Positions 1-12,189 of a stretch of 64,000 nucleotides of DNA are shown here, piece by piece. The DNA is from Lumnitzera littorea. Its lineage: Eukaryota > Streptophyta > Magnoliopsida > Myrtales > Combretaceae. Where the stretch lies: assembly GCA_024138015.1 (NCBI GenBank), contig JAMXBB010000009.1:39430344-39494343 (forward strand). Direction: 5' to 3'. The translations under genes were made by a program, and so were the position numbers. The notes under the pieces were generated by a model that saw nothing but the letters and a program-made list of their open reading frames with translations, had not been told where the DNA came from and ran no database searches. Within the stretch, counting starts at the first letter, position 1; each line of letters starts with the position of its first letter.

Positions 1-1457
1 ACTTCCTTTCCATTTTTACACGCGTACATCTACGTATAAACTGGTTTGTTGCACATTGTACATGGGGATTTTGTTGGGTTGAAGTTGCGTACAGTGACTA
101 GTTGTACTGCAGATATGCAGATTCTGATACAAATATGTAGGCTATAGTAGACATGATCATTAGCAGAATCTGCACATTTGTACTGGACACCTCTTGATTG
201 TATTATAATTTAACACGACTTCATAAACAACAACTTCACTCAATAGTTTTTCCATAGTATATGCCTCCTCTAATTTTTATTATGCATCCAACTCTTTCTA
301 GGCCTTCAACGTGATGCTTTTTTTTATTTTCCCTTTTTCCCCAAAACGTGATGATCTTTTAGAGTGCTCTTTTCTTTTCCTTTCTTTCTTTTTTCTTCTT
401 TTTTTTTTTTTTTTTGACATATTGTTTTGAATTTGCCAATGTTATCTCAATCCGAAAATAGAAAGATATTAAGGATTCAGTAGTTCTAATATACCATATA
501 AATTAATAAGTGGCATAAAATATTAATAAAATTTTAATATAGAGATATGTAATTAATACTTCTATAAAAAAAAAAAAGATACTTCTCTTCATTTTTAAGT
601 ATTTAAATATTATCTATATTTACATATCATTTATCGATTCATCTTGTTAATACTATTGAGTTCTTTTTTCTAAACTAAGGGTCATCCTAGAGTTGATAAA
701 CATATCAAAATATAATTCACATTTTAATTATAAAATATAAAAAATGTGAAATTATGGTAAATTGCACGTTGAAAAAAAATTAAAACTCTGATATCCGGTC
801 TAATTAAAACATAAAATAGAACATGTATTCACCGAGTTACATCGACTAACAAAGTTCGAATAGATTGGAACAAGTCCATCCCCTTTATCCCGAGCATAAA
901 ATAGGGATGCGTTTGACTGTGAGTGTTTTTTTTTTTTTTCTTTCCTTTTATTTTATTTCTTGTTTTCTCTAATAGCTATGAATTATTTATCGCCAAAGAT
1001 AATTGAGGTAAGTAAAACTGAAGTGGAAATGTGTAATTGCAACTTAAAAATAATGCTTATTGCTGTTGTCTATCTTGAGTTGGTGATTGGAATCTTGAGT
1101 TGTTGGTGTAGAAGCTTTAGCAAGAGGTTGGTAGATGTAGTGCTTATCTAATAGTATCGACCAAGCGAAGGTCACAATAAGACTTAATTAATAGCATTAT
1201 CTTTACAGTTGATTTGAGTCTCATTTTAGATCGATTGCCGATTATCTAATTGAAGGGATGTTACCATAAATTCTTTCCAAAAGGACTAAAGCACATAGGT
1301 TTCTAGCCAAATTAAATTGTGAAAAAATCGAAAAAAAAAATTAGTATCAAATTGCTCATTTGTCAAGTGAATGCAACTAATTTTATAAAACTTCAGCTGT
1401 TTTTGGGAGCATATGCTAAGGATTATTTATATATTAACACAAAATATAATCCATACA
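1..1457. other. AT-rich non-coding stretch
   Basis: No supported gene. The sequence is AT-rich with homopolymer T runs near 360-415 and 930-940. The short open frame at 960-1151 has no recognisable domain and no codon signature, and is left out. Confidence 0.5.
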
Positions 1458-1465
1458 TTTTTTTC

Positions 1466-1637
1466 TAATTGAGTTTTTAGATTTATACTTTTTTCTATTT
1501 TAATCCTCAATGTTTATAAAAGTTTATAAAAAAGACTCAAAAAAGTCCTTTATACTAACGAAAGTCTTTTTTTGTAACTTTCCGAAATGTTTGAGGATTA
1601 ATAAAAAATAAAAATAAAAATTCGAGGACTAAATGAA
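1466..1637. repeat. Imperfect inverted repeat, MITE-like hairpin
   Basis: Two arms of about 70 bp face each other around a loop of about 25 bp. The left arm runs through TAATCCTCAATG, GTTTATAAA and AAAAAAGACT; the right arm carries the reverse complement, AGTCTTTTTTTGTAAC then TTGAGGATTAATA. Arm identity is imperfect, so this is an old fold-back element, probably a small non-autonomous DNA transposon. No target-site duplication was resolved. Confidence 0.45.
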
Positions 1638-1879
1638 GTAAACACTGAAATAGGTATTCCAAACAATAAAAAATTACACGAAATAAATATAGAAATAAAA
1701 ATATCTAACTTATTTCTACTAATAGTCATTCATAAGGCATAACTTTTATATTCCATATCTATTTCATTCTAGAATATAAATGGACCATTAGTGTTTAATT
1801 GTCGGGAAAGAAGTAAGATTTTAAGAGAACAATTAACCTATGATGTTCCATAGTTTTTACAGCAGTAGGCATTTTTAGA

Positions 1880-2490
1880 ATAAAATTCACATCTCTTGGG
1901 GAATAGCAAATCTCCTTACAGATAATATTGGTCTAATATACTTACGACAAGGAGAGGAGGATATACCTTCACTGTAACTGGAGGTGGCTATGGACATCAG
2001 CATATCTACCAAAAATAAAATTATTTTTATGGAGAATAATGCATGATAGGCATATAAAGCTAGATGCATTATGCCCTTTTTGCCAAGATCCTGATGAAGG
2101 TCTGCAACATGTATTTATCACATGTCCAATGAAGCAACCAATTTATAAAAGATGGGAGAGTCTTTAGAGATTCTCTGGATATATGGGATTGGATAAGAAC
2201 AAATTGATATTTGTCCAAGAGTCAAGTAAATCAAGTTCGGCCACCACAAGCTTTGTGCTTTGCCATTTTGTTGTGGTATACTTGGTTTGAACGAAATAAT
2301 AAAACATTTAAAAACAATTCATCATCTGATATTCATCTCAAGATTAGACAACTTGTAGTTGAATATTGGGTATATATGCAAAAACATAAAGAAGTTATAC
2401 AATACCAAAGGAGTAATGAAAGGTGGGAACCACCAGAACAAAACTATTTGATAACTAATAACTATTTTATTACGTATATTTATTAATAGA
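1880..2490 (+). mobile_element. LINE (L1-type) 3' relic with RT zinc-binding region
   Basis: The region around 2010-2135, read with frame changes, gives a segment of the plant LINE zinc-binding region that follows the reverse transcriptase: KLFLWRIMHDRHIKLDALC, then CPFC and a downstream HVFITC, so the Cys/His pattern is visible. An open frame at 2211-2486 continues with PPQALCFAILLWYTWFERNN, the usual region between the zinc-binding domain and the C-terminal RNase H in these elements. Stops and frameshifts separate the parts and no RT core is present, so this is a 5'-truncated dead copy. It is not a host gene despite the 91-codon open frame. Confidence 0.75.
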
Positions 2491-3333
2491 CATTTATTAG
2501 TACTTTTGATATTTTTATGGGTTTTTTTGTTATATTTGGTACTTAATTAGAAAATATTTTGTTTTTAGACTTTGATAGAATAATTAAGAAGAAAAGGAAA
2601 GGAATAAATCTAAATTCACTTGATTTAGAGTTGAATTGAAATAATTATTAGCTTTTAAAAATTGACAATGATATCATGTTGAAATTCATGTCGGTTGACT
2701 TGAAATATGATTAAAAAATTACATCACCATTTGACATGATGATGTTGGGATTGCAATGAATTATAGGGTAAAGGTCATAAAGTTACATAATTAATCGATA
2801 TGATCATGTTGTGCCAATATATCAAGCCTAAAATTAAATTTACGTCCCAGCCGAGCATATCGGAAGCCCGTTCACACTTTTATATATATAACAATTAAGG
2901 GCCTACACACATGCCAACGTCCAGAAGCAATTTCGGGTCAAGCCAATTTCATGAATTTAATGTTAATGCCATCCAATTGCTTTACAAGGAGATTGGAATT
3001 GAAGCCCACATCCAATTTAGAAACAAGGCCTTCTACCTTGAAGTCCATGGCTGAATTCAATCCATTCCATCGAAATTGAATCCATGTCCAACGAATTGGA
3101 GGCCTTGCAAAGTGAATTTAAATAATCATGCCGTGGGATCGCGAATATTCAAGCCAAACCATGTGTCCGCCTCAATTGAAAGAAGATTCACCGTCCATCA
3201 TGTTGTGCTCAATCCAATTGCCAGAAAATATTCAATGCATGGCCCAGATAGGGACATTGCAATTTAGAAGAACAAGGCTTTGTCCACATCACACATGCTT
3301 GGATTTTGTTATGGAAGAAAGTAAATTAGTGTT
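2491..3333. other. Unassigned sequence left of element A
   Basis: No gene. The 110-codon open frame at 3128-3460 runs into the LTR of element A and has no recognisable domain. The sequence from about 2820 is less AT-rich than its surroundings. It may be the left part of the Athila-like LTR proposed at 15287-16440, separated from it by the insertion of element A. That link is inference only. Confidence 0.35.
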
Positions 3334-3844
3334 TGCCATGAGAACAAAAGTCCAAGACAAGGCAAAGGCAGTTGGGAAACTGAGCTATGAAGTCAAGTTG
3401 ACTAAGCTGTCGGTGGGAAAGAAGTCGAATGAGCTAGGCTTTGGGCCTAAAAGCCCATAGGCCATAGGGGTCAAGGAGAATAAAAAATAACATTGCCTGC
3501 GTGTGCTGCTATTCCATTACGGCCTGCATAATTTAAATTCAGACTTTGCAATATAATTAATTTACAATTACGTGTAATTTATATTATTCTAGATTACATA
3601 CTACACATGGAATCGTAACTATCCGGTAAAGTGTCACATGCCACCATCACCAGCTTATTCTTATCTTTAGGGAGGCTATCAATATATAAGTATCAATACC
3701 CATTTACAGAAAAAGTATTGAAAAATACAAATAGCCTTCCACCCATGTTCTACCATCTCGTTTAATGTTTATGTGCTTGTATGTGTTCCTCTATGAGTGT
3801 ACTTTCTTTTATAATTATAGGTGTTGCTAATTGAGCCTACCACA
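3334..3844 (+). repeat. Element A 5' LTR
   Basis: About 511 bp, from TGCCATGAGAAC to GCCTACCACA. It matches the split 3' LTR at 8140-8305 plus 14925-15281, for example over TTTGGGCCTAAAAG and GTGTTGCTAATTGAGC. It contains a TATA-like ATATATAAG near 3680. Confidence 0.85.
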
Positions 3845-3846
3845 AT

Positions 3847-3857
3847 TGGTATTAGAT
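3847..3857 (+). other. Element A primer binding site
   Basis: TGGTATTAGAT lies two bases after the 5' LTR. It resembles the primer site complementary to initiator-Met tRNA used by many plant LTR elements (TGGTATCAGAGC), with base changes. Confidence 0.7.
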
Positions 3858-3869
3858 CTAGCTGTAGTA

Positions 3870-4620
3870 ATGGCTTCCAATGATGACATTGAAGAGAAAC
3901 TCGAGGTTGCTATTACAAAGAGCTTAAAACCCATTTTCGAACAATATGCGACAGCCGCAAGAATGCTTGGACAAGACCAACATCTTTGTTAGTGACCTCC
4001 AAGCACAACAACTTGCAACCTTAGTTGTAGATGCCTTCTTTACTCCCAATATTAGGAAGACACATGCAATAGAAGAAGGGTTTAAGTTTATAAATATATT
4101 ACCTGCACCAGCTCAATTACCACTACAGACTTAACTTTCTAGAGTTAAGTTTCCTACTTTCGATGGCAAAGGAGTTAAGTATTCACTCTACATGGTGGAG
4201 TAATACTTTGAACTTGGCAAGACCCTAGAAGAATTGAAAGTTAAGATGGTTTCTATACATGGGAAGGTGTTGCGCTTAAGTGGTATCATCACTACTCTTA
4301 GAATACCAGCAATGCACAAGAGTTAAGTTGGCATGAGTTGGCAACGATTGTGTTTAAGAGGTTCAAGGGTAAGGCTTATGAGGAACTTGTTGCCGAGTTG
4401 AAGGAGCTTGTACAAGCTAATACCTTATAAGAATATTTAGAGGAGTTTGAATACCTTACCACTTTAGTACAACTTCTAAAGCCCACTCTTTTCAGCTTCT
4501 TTTTAAGTGGACTTAAGCCTACCATTCAATATACGATAAGAATGTTCAAACCTACAACCCTCCAAGATGCCTTTACCCTAGCTAAGCTATGAGAAGATAA
4601 TCTCCTATCATCTAGCCAAC
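3870..4620 (+). pseudogene. Element A gag remnant
   Basis: An ATG at 3870, 23 bases after the primer binding site, opens a frame beginning MASNDDIEEKLEVAITKSLK, which breaks soon after. Later pieces in shifted frames (around 4140-4250 and 4330-4600) read like the capsid-type gag of Ty3/gypsy elements, with in-frame TAA and TGA codons at expected Gln or Arg positions. The product would form the virus-like particle of the element. No intact zinc knuckle was recognised. Confidence 0.65.
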
Positions 4621-4889
4621 CCCTTAAAGAGCATTAAATTTCTATCGACTAACCTAGCTCCTAAAACACAACATAAACCCAAACGAAACACTAACCCCAT
4701 TAGTCCCTAATGTCCTACGACTACAAATACAGCCTAAAGCTCCCAACCAACCCATAACCAAAATATACCCTCAGCCATGTAAAGGATTACCAAATGTTTC
4801 ATCCTTGAAGAATTGGACAAAAAAAAAAAGGAGAAAGAAAATTTTTTTTTGGTGTGATGAATCCTTTACATAGGGTTACAAATGTAGAA

Positions 4890-5420
4890 GTAGGCAATTG
4901 AACATGTTAGTATTTCAAGAAGAAGTTGAAGAGGAGCTTGGGTTAAAGATAGAGTTGTCTCAACTAACCCTTTGTTCATTAAAGGGAGGAGCACGAAAGG
5001 AAGAGAATTGTATAAGGATTTTAAGGTATTTCAAGAACAAGAAGCTAAACATACTTATAGATACGAGGAGTTCATTAAATTTTTTAGATGATAGATTGGC
5101 AAAAGGGCTTGGATGCAAATATGACAGCATTCCATCACTTAGGATAACCTTAGCTAAAGGCAACCATATATTTAGCAATTCAAAGATTAGCAAGTTTACC
5201 TAGGTTATGTAAGGCATGGAGTTTGTAATGGAAGTCTACTTGTTGGCATTGTCAAGTTGCGACTTGGTGTTAGGCCTACCATGGCTTGCACAGCTAGGGA
5301 CAATCTAGTGGAATTTCTAGCAACTCACCATGGATTTCAAGTGAGAGCAACATCTATGTCACTTGAAAGCTGAAATGGAGGAGTTACAAGAAATGAAAGG
5401 TAAAACTCTATCTAAATTAT
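4890..5420 (+). pseudogene. Element A aspartic protease remnant
   Basis: An open frame at 4898-5203 includes LNILIDTRSSLNFL, the site of the aspartic protease active-site triad (normally D-S/T-G); here the Gly position is Arg, so the site is destroyed. Downstream, after a stop, comes SCDLVLGLPWLAQLG, typical of the segment between protease and RT in plant Ty3/gypsy Pol. Stops interrupt at 5201 onward. Confidence 0.7.
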
Positions 5421-5559
5421 TGGTAACTAAGTTGAATGTTGATGTACAATGTTGGGTTATATGTAGAAGGAAAATTGATGACACTAAAGATCGAAAGGAA
5501 TGTTTGGCCCTTAGATTAATAGATTAGCTTGATGAATATTATGAATTATTTGAGGAACC

Positions 5560-6480
5560 GTAGGAGTTGCCCCTAAAAAGAGAGTTCGATCACAAAATTC
5601 ATTTACAGGAGGGTAATAAACCTATTAATATCAAGCCTTCTAGGCATCTGCTATTCAAAAGAGTGTTTTGGAAAAAATGGTGAAAGAGATGCTCAAAAGC
5701 AAACTCATAAGACCTAGCCATAGCCCGTTTGCTTTCCTAATGGTGTTAGTTAGAAAGAAAGATAACTTGTGGAGGATGTGTATTGACTATAGGGAATTAA
5801 ACCACTATACTATTAAAGATTTGTTTCCTATACCAATTATACGGGACCTCTTCGATGAATTAAATGGTGCATGTTAGTTTTCTAATCTAGACTTATGATT
5901 TGGGTTCCACCAAATTTAGATGTAATTGAATGATGTTTACAAAACAGCTTTTCATACTCATGAGGGACATTACAATCATGTGGTTATGCCCTTTGGGTTG
6001 ACTAATTCACCCATTACCTTCCATGGACTCATTAATCATGTTTTTAAAGATCTTTTAAGGAAATATGTATTGATATTTTTCATGATATACTTGTTTATAG
6101 CAAAAACATAGAAGATCACCTTATCTATCTTCAGAAGGTGTTTGATGTTTTAAAAGGGGAGTGGCTTCACCTAAAAAGAAACAAATGTACCTTCAAAGCT
6201 GCCCAAATTGAGTATCTAAGCCATGTAATTGATAAGAATGATGTCTCTACCTACTCTAACAAGATTGAAGCTATAGTGAAATGGCCTAAACCTAAGACTC
6301 TTAATGGTTAAGGGGGTTTTAGGGCTTATTGGATACTATAGGCACTTCATTCGAAGATATGGCACCATCTCTAAACTACTTATACAACTACTCAAGAAGG
6401 GTAACTTTGGTTGGAACAATGAAGCTAAGTTAGTATTCCTCAAATTGAAGGAGGCCTTAATTAATGCACTAGTACTCTAG
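5560..6480 (+). pseudogene. Element A reverse transcriptase remnant
   Basis: The open frame at 5668-5877 carries the N-terminal RT block, including KLIRPSHSPFAFLMVLVRKK and WRMCIDYRELN. A second frame at 5926-6111 carries MPFGLTNSPITFHGLINHVF. The palm motif that should follow (YxDD) is not intact. Further pieces to about 6480 read as the thumb/connection region. Stops at former Gln and Trp codons make the enzyme non-functional. Confidence 0.8.
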
Positions 6481-6499
6481 TTACTAAACTAAATTAAGA

Positions 6500-6830
6500 C
6501 TTTTGTAATCAAAACGGATACATGTGGGGATGATTTAGGAGTTGTTCTAATGCAAGAAGAACACCTAATTACCTATTTAAGCCAGACCATGTCCTCAAAA
6601 CAAATTAGTCTTTCTACTTATGAGAGGGAGTTATTGGCTTTAGTGTATGCTATTGAGAAGTGGTGGCACTATCTTGTTGGGAGGCATTTTATCATAAGAA
6701 CAAACTACCATAGCCTCAAATGCTTGCTTGGCCAATGGATTTTGACTCTTATACAATGAAAGTAGCTAACTAACTTACTAAGATTCGATTATAAGATTCA
6801 ATATAAGCCTAGCCAAGAAAGGTAGCAGCT
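6500..6830 (+). pseudogene. Element A RNase H remnant
   Basis: The 69-codon frame at 6550-6759 contains SKQISLSTYERELLALVYAI and the following WRHY-like block (EKWWHYLVGRHF), the usual RNase H signature of Ty3/gypsy Pol. It ends at a stop near 6757, and the reading continues in a shifted frame with PSQERQ-type tail sequence. Confidence 0.75.
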
Positions 6831-7019
6831 AATTCACTATAAAGGGTGAATAGCACCACCTTGTAAACCATGATGGTGTCATTGGTGGCTATGAAACTAT
6901 TGGAACAAATCAAGAAGAGCTGGGTACTACCAAGAGGTTATGAGGACAGCATCAAGAGACTAGAAAAAGGTCAGGTTTATGGTCATTTTACTCTAAAGAA
7001 TAGGTTCCCAAAAAGAAAG

Positions 7020-8060
7020 GGATGATTGGTTATTGGATTGGATTCTAATTTGAAGCATACCTTGTTGAAAATATATCATGATGGAGCTATGGGGGTTTGC
7101 ATAGGTGCCTATGCTACATATAAGAGACTTAGTTCACTCTACTATTGGTAAAACATAAAGAAGGAAGTGAGGTGCTATGTGAGGAAGTGCAACACCTATC
7201 AAAGATATAAGGTCAAGAATGCGCCTTACCCCAAATTACTATACTTACTGCTTATACCATAGGAGTGCTGGATTGAGATAAGTCTTGATTTTGTTAAAGG
7301 GCTTCCTTAGTCTAATGGAAAGGATGTAATTATGGTAATAGTAGATAGGCTAAGTAAATATGGACACTTTATCAACCTTACTCACCCTTATATAGCTTCT
7401 CAAGTAGCACAAGCCTATATGGATAGCGTTGTAAGTGATCATGATCCTACATTTCTTTGCTCATTTTAGTAAGAGTTTTTTAAGCTTCAGGAAGTTAGAC
7501 TACACATGAGTACGACCTACCACCCTCAAAATGATGACTAGACTGAGGTGGTAAACAAGTGCTTATGTACCTATCTATGGTGTATGGTAAGAGAGAACCC
7601 TAGGAAGTGGAACTACTATTTAGCCTTAGTAAAATGGTGGTACAATATACATTATCACACCAGCACCAGAAGGACCTCTTTAGGTGTTATACATATACAC
7701 TCCACCTATCGACTTACCTTAAAAAAGTGGAGACTTTAGGAACCTTACAATAGACATTAAGTTAACTAATAGAGAACATATGGTTTAGATCTTACATTCC
7801 ATCTTCAAAGAGCTTAGAATAGGATGAAACAACAGTCAAGCTAACACAAGACAAAAAGGGTTTTCGAGATTGGGGATTGGGTCTTACTAAAATTGCAACC
7901 CTACAGATAGATTAATGTTAGGAAAAAACAAGATTAGAAGCACTCACTAAGGTTCTTTAGCCCCTATAAAATTGTAGATTGAATAGGGGAAGTGGTGTAC
8001 TACCTAGATCTGCCACCTAAAGCCACAATCCATCACACTTCCATGTATCCTAATTCAAGA
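7020..8060 (+). pseudogene. Element A integrase remnant
   Basis: The zinc-binding part lies near 7060-7210. The catalytic core follows with SLDFVKGLP, then DVIMVIVDRLSKYGHF at about 7325-7372, and VVSDHDPTF near 7430. The open frame at 7548-7739 covers the last part of the core. The C-terminal end near 7945-8060 keeps SPYKIVD and a LPPKATIHHT-like stretch, as in chromovirus-type integrases. Several in-frame stops are present. Confidence 0.8.
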
Positions 8061-8139
8061 AGTATCATGGCTAACTTCCAGTCACTAGAACCAACTTACC
8101 TGTAACCATGACAAAAGACAAGTTGGTTGACTAAGCTAT

Positions 8140-8305
8140 TGCCATGTGAATGAAAGTTTAAGACAAGATAGGAGGAGTTTGGAAACTAAGTTTTGAAGCC
8201 AAGTTGACTAAGTTGTCACTAGGAAAGAAGTCGAATAAGCTAGACTTTGGGCCTAAAAGTCCATAAGCCATATGAGTTAAGAAGAATAAAAAATAACATG
8301 GCTTA
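8140..8305 (+). repeat. Element A 3' LTR, left piece
   Basis: Matches 3334-3500 of the 5' LTR, from TGCCATGTGAATG to AATAACATGGCTTA, and stops where element B begins. Confidence 0.85.
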
Positions 8306-9219
8306 TGATATGTTATGCTTAGAGTAGACAAGGGTGACAGTATCGGGATAGGTTTAAGCTTATAGAAAGTTTAAATGAAGGATGATGAAATGTGAAAAAG
8401 GGGAATAAATAAATAAAATGAATAAGCAAAATCATGAATGATTCTAAGATAAGACATACCAACGAAACTTCGCAAACTCATAAAGCTAACTCTATATGAC
8501 ACACAAGCAACTAAATGAGGTCACTTGCCACCTAGCCTTGTTTAAGTGTTAAGATAAGAGTAAGAAGAGGAAAGTAAGCATACTAAGCTCATGAAAGGAG
8601 AAGTATATTTAGTATCAGATGTGTTATGACTATTGCAGCTACATATTATAAAGGTATTTATACTTGAAATGTTAAGGTATCCTACCTAAAATGGAAAAAA
8701 CAATAAAGGTATTGCCTAAAAGAAGTAATGTACAAAGAATAATAAAGGATACAAATGAAAAATTAACGAAATCGATGATTAGAGCAATAGAATCCATTCA
8801 CCTAGGATTAGATACATGGCAACGGGTTACTAGAGATACTTTTAGTAGAAATAGACAAATGCTATAATTATGATGAAGGTTGCTAAGTAGAGGTACCAAA
8901 CAAACTTAGGGTCCTTTTAAGGATACGTAAGTACAAATGTATATTAGGCTACTCAACACTAATATTGTCGAGCTAAGGTCGGTACGGTTATGGCCAAGCA
9001 TATGTGTAAGGGGTTGAATTGTTAATGGAGTATATTATAGATTGGTACTCAACTATTGAGTGATAAAAAGTTACTTAACTTGGCATATGAAGTTGGTCGA
9101 TAGTGAAGATCAGCTTGACCTCGGTAGGAGTTAACTGGAATAGTAGAATCTATTTCATTAGTCCCTCAAGACCTCACACTCAGACTCAAGTTAAAGGTTC
9201 GGTAGTTCAATTGCTATCA
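8306..9219 (-). repeat. Element B 3' LTR
   Basis: About 914 bp. It matches 14035-14924 throughout, for example AGAGTAGACAAGG near its left end, GATAGGTTTAAGCTTA and CTCAAGTTAAAGGT near its right end. On the minus strand it starts TGATAGC and ends ATCA. Confidence 0.88.
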
Positions 9220-9227
9220 TCCCCTCT
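9220..9227 (-). other. Element B polypurine tract
   Basis: Reads AGAGGGGA on the minus strand, directly before the 3' LTR, where plus-strand DNA priming occurs in LTR elements. Confidence 0.7.
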
Positions 9228-9239
9228 AAGTTGATTTGG

Positions 9240-10350
9240 ATTTGGGATCAAATCTGGCTGATTTTTACTCAATTCTCTCTCTAGTTGGTAAGGGCTAACG
9301 TCAGCAATGTTAAAGGTATTAAAGACTCTATAGTCTTCGAGTAATTCCAATCAATAGGCATTGCCATTGATCTTTTGAAGTATTCTAAAGGGACCTTTGA
9401 CTCAGGCAAACAACTTACTCTTTCTTTTGTTCAGGAACCTCTCTTTGCTTAAGTGTAGTCATACCAAATATCCAGGTTGAAACTGCACTAACTTCCTTCC
9501 TTTACTCCTTTCTCTCATTCTCTTGGTAGCTTGGCCAATCTACTGGGTAACTTTATCATAGATCTACTACAGAAACTATGCTCGGGCTCTTATGTTAGGG
9601 TCTTCTTGCTTAGACATAGGTATAAGGGCATGGTCAAGGGGTAGCTCTACATTGAAGCCATAGATAACTTCAAAGGGTATTTGTTTAGTAGTTTCGTGTA
9701 ATAGTACAATTGTAAGCAAATTCTACTACAGGCAAACTGACATCCCAATTAGTTAAATTCTTCCTTGCTATAGCTAGAAGTAGTAATGCTAAAGTACGAT
9801 TGACTATCTTTGTTTGGCCATTGACTTAACGGTGATAGGAAATGCTGAATATTATTTTAGTCCCCATTCGACACCAAAGAGTCCTCTAAAAATGACTTAG
9901 AAACTTTGGATCTCTATTCAAGACCATATTCGAGACACATTATAGAATCAAACAAGCTACAAAAAGTTGAAGCATAGTTAGTTTTAGAGAAAGGCACAAA
10001 GTGTACCATTTTACTAAATCTATCCATGATGATCACCATAGAATCTTTGCCTTAAGCAGTTCTCGGCAATCCAAGAACAAATTCAATGGGTTGAGTTGAG
10101 ATAGGAAAAGGCATAACTTTCCCTTGTTCAGCTTGGCATTTGGCCTTCTTACAAGTAGCATAGCTCTTAATAATTTGATACACATCTTTCCTCATCTTTC
10201 GCCAAAAAAAAAAAAAAAAAAAAAAACCATCTACTCAACAACTCACACATCCTCTTTTCCCTAAAACATCTGGAAAGTCTACTAAAATGAGCTTCTCTAA
10301 CAAGTAATTCTCTCAAAGAATAAGTCAGCATACATAACTTACCTCCCCAA
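9240..10350 (-). pseudogene. Element B integrase remnant
   Basis: On the minus strand the core appears around 10010-10110 as a segment with EFVLGLPRTA, followed by KDSMVIIMDRF-type sequence. The C-terminal end at about 9245-9400 reads GPFRILQKINGNAYWLEL and then FNIADVSPYQLE, the usual tail of a group of plant Ty3/gypsy integrases. Stops and frameshifts interrupt it. A run of 23 A at 10203-10225 lies in the zinc-finger part. Confidence 0.75.
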
Positions 10351-10559
10351 AATAGATACCCATCCTCCATGTGATAGTCATTCGCTATTCTTCCTTCAAC
10401 ATATCGTTCAAAAATAGGACTAAAATGGGGGTCCTAAGGATACTATTCTTTGATGCTTGCAAACCCTAACAGTCTGGTTTACAACTCAATAAGAAGGACA
10501 TGTCTTCTCGATAGAGCATCGATAACTACATTATTCTTGTCTTGTTTGTACAAGATCAC

Positions 10560-10900
10560 AAAGTTGAATCGTTTTAGGAATTTAACCAACTACGCTTGTC
10601 ACTTAATAGCTTGGTTTGACTTTTAAGGTATCTCAACAATTCATGATTTGTATATATGACAAACCCTTTCAATAATAGATAGTGATGCCACACTTAGAGT
10701 GCTCGGATAATGGTTGAGAGTTTTTTATCATATACTAAGTAGTTCAACTGAGGTCTACTCAACTTCTCACTATGATAAGCAATTGGTTGGCCTTCTTGCA
10801 TCAAGATAGTGACTATCATAATGCTTGATGTGTCACATTTAAGCTAAAAAATTTCTTGAAGTCAAACAATGCTAATACTGGTGCAGAAGTCAATCTTACC
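10560..10900 (-). pseudogene. Element B RNase H remnant
   Basis: The minus-strand reading around 10600-10830 keeps RNase H-like blocks (a QEGQPIAYHSEKLSR-like segment near 10740-10805 and a HHYLLLKGFVIYTNHE-like segment near 10640-10690), in broken frames. This is the position expected between RT and integrase. Confidence 0.65.
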
Positions 10901-11229
10901 TTTACTTCAATGAAACTTCTCTCCTCTCTCTTGCCCTACTTAAACTCGATGTTCTTCTTTGTTAGCTCAGTAAGGGGTGCAACAATAGTACAAAAGTTTC
11001 TAATGAATCTTTTGTATAAGGATGCTAGTGCATGGAAACTTCTCACCTTGGCATAGGTAATTAGAGTTAGCCATTCGACAATAACTTAGACTTCTCATCA
11101 TCGACTCATAAGCCTCTTCCACTTACTATATATCCTAGAAATACCACTTCCTCCTAGAAGAAAGAACACTTCTTCAAATTTTTGAATAACCTCTCGACTC
11201 AGAGTATATTAAGTACGATACAGAGATGC

Positions 11230-11700
11230 TCAGAGTAGCTCGACAGGTTGACACTTACATAAGGATGTGTTAAAGTATACTACGATGCACTTCCCTATCA
11301 AGTTTCTTAGCACATGGTTCATTAATCCTATGAAGGTGGTCGAGACATTTGATAGGCCAAAAAGCATAACCATCTACTCGTAAAGACCATGCCAAGTTTT
11401 GAATGCAATTTTCCACTCATCTCCCAGCCTCATCCGAGTCTGAAGGTAGCTAAACTTTAAATCAATTTTACTAAGACCTTAGCCCCATTTAGTTCATCTA
11501 ACATATCATCGAACCTAAGAATATGATATCGGTACTTGATCATAATCTTGTTCACAACTTTATTGTCTATGCACATATGCTAAATACCATCATTTTTTAG
11601 CACAAGGAGCATTAACACAACATAGGGGCTGAGACTCTCCCTTACATATCCTTTTGCCAATAGCTCATTGACTTATCTTTAGAGCTCAACAGCTTATTCG
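11230..11700 (-). pseudogene. Element B reverse transcriptase remnant
   Basis: Read on the minus strand, about 11620-11250 gives CIDNKVVNKIMIKYRY and FDDMLDELNGAKVLSKIDLK, then RMRLGDEWKIAFKTWHGLYE and VMLFGLSNVSTTFIGLMNHV. These are RT fingers and palm blocks. At the YxDD position the sequence reads VYFNT, so both catalytic Asp residues are lost. Confidence 0.8.
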
Positions 11701-12189
11701 AGGTTCATCCAATAAGCTAGTTTGTTCGATAAGGCAACATCAAGTATTAATTCAATGCAATATTTAATGCCTCTAAAAGGGGATAATCCCTCAAGTAACT
11801 GTTTAGGAAACAGGTCGACATACTCATCCAGTAGCTCTTTGGCCTATATAGGTAGCTCAATCTGCTCCTTTAACTATAGTAGTCGTCTAATCAACAAAAA
11901 AGTCAGTATGTTGGCCTTAATAGCTTCTTAGAACTCATCTCTACTAAGAATCAAGGTCTTCTTGGGTCTTCAAGCAAGTTTAACTTGTAGCTTACTAACT
12001 TAACTCAACGTCATAAGGTTCAAAGTGATCTTCCTTCCATTCTTCTCAAACACATAGGTGTTCCTAATTCCATCATGCATAATCCTTTTATCAAAAAGCT
12101 AAAGTTTGCTTAGTAGTACATGAGATGTACATATGGGTAATACATCATAGAGAATTTTATCAAAATATTTCTAATAGAGATTAGTAGTA

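Noticed and set aside
3128..3460. 110-codon plus-strand open frame
   Set aside because: It runs into the LTR of element A, has no recognisable domain and overlaps another frame.
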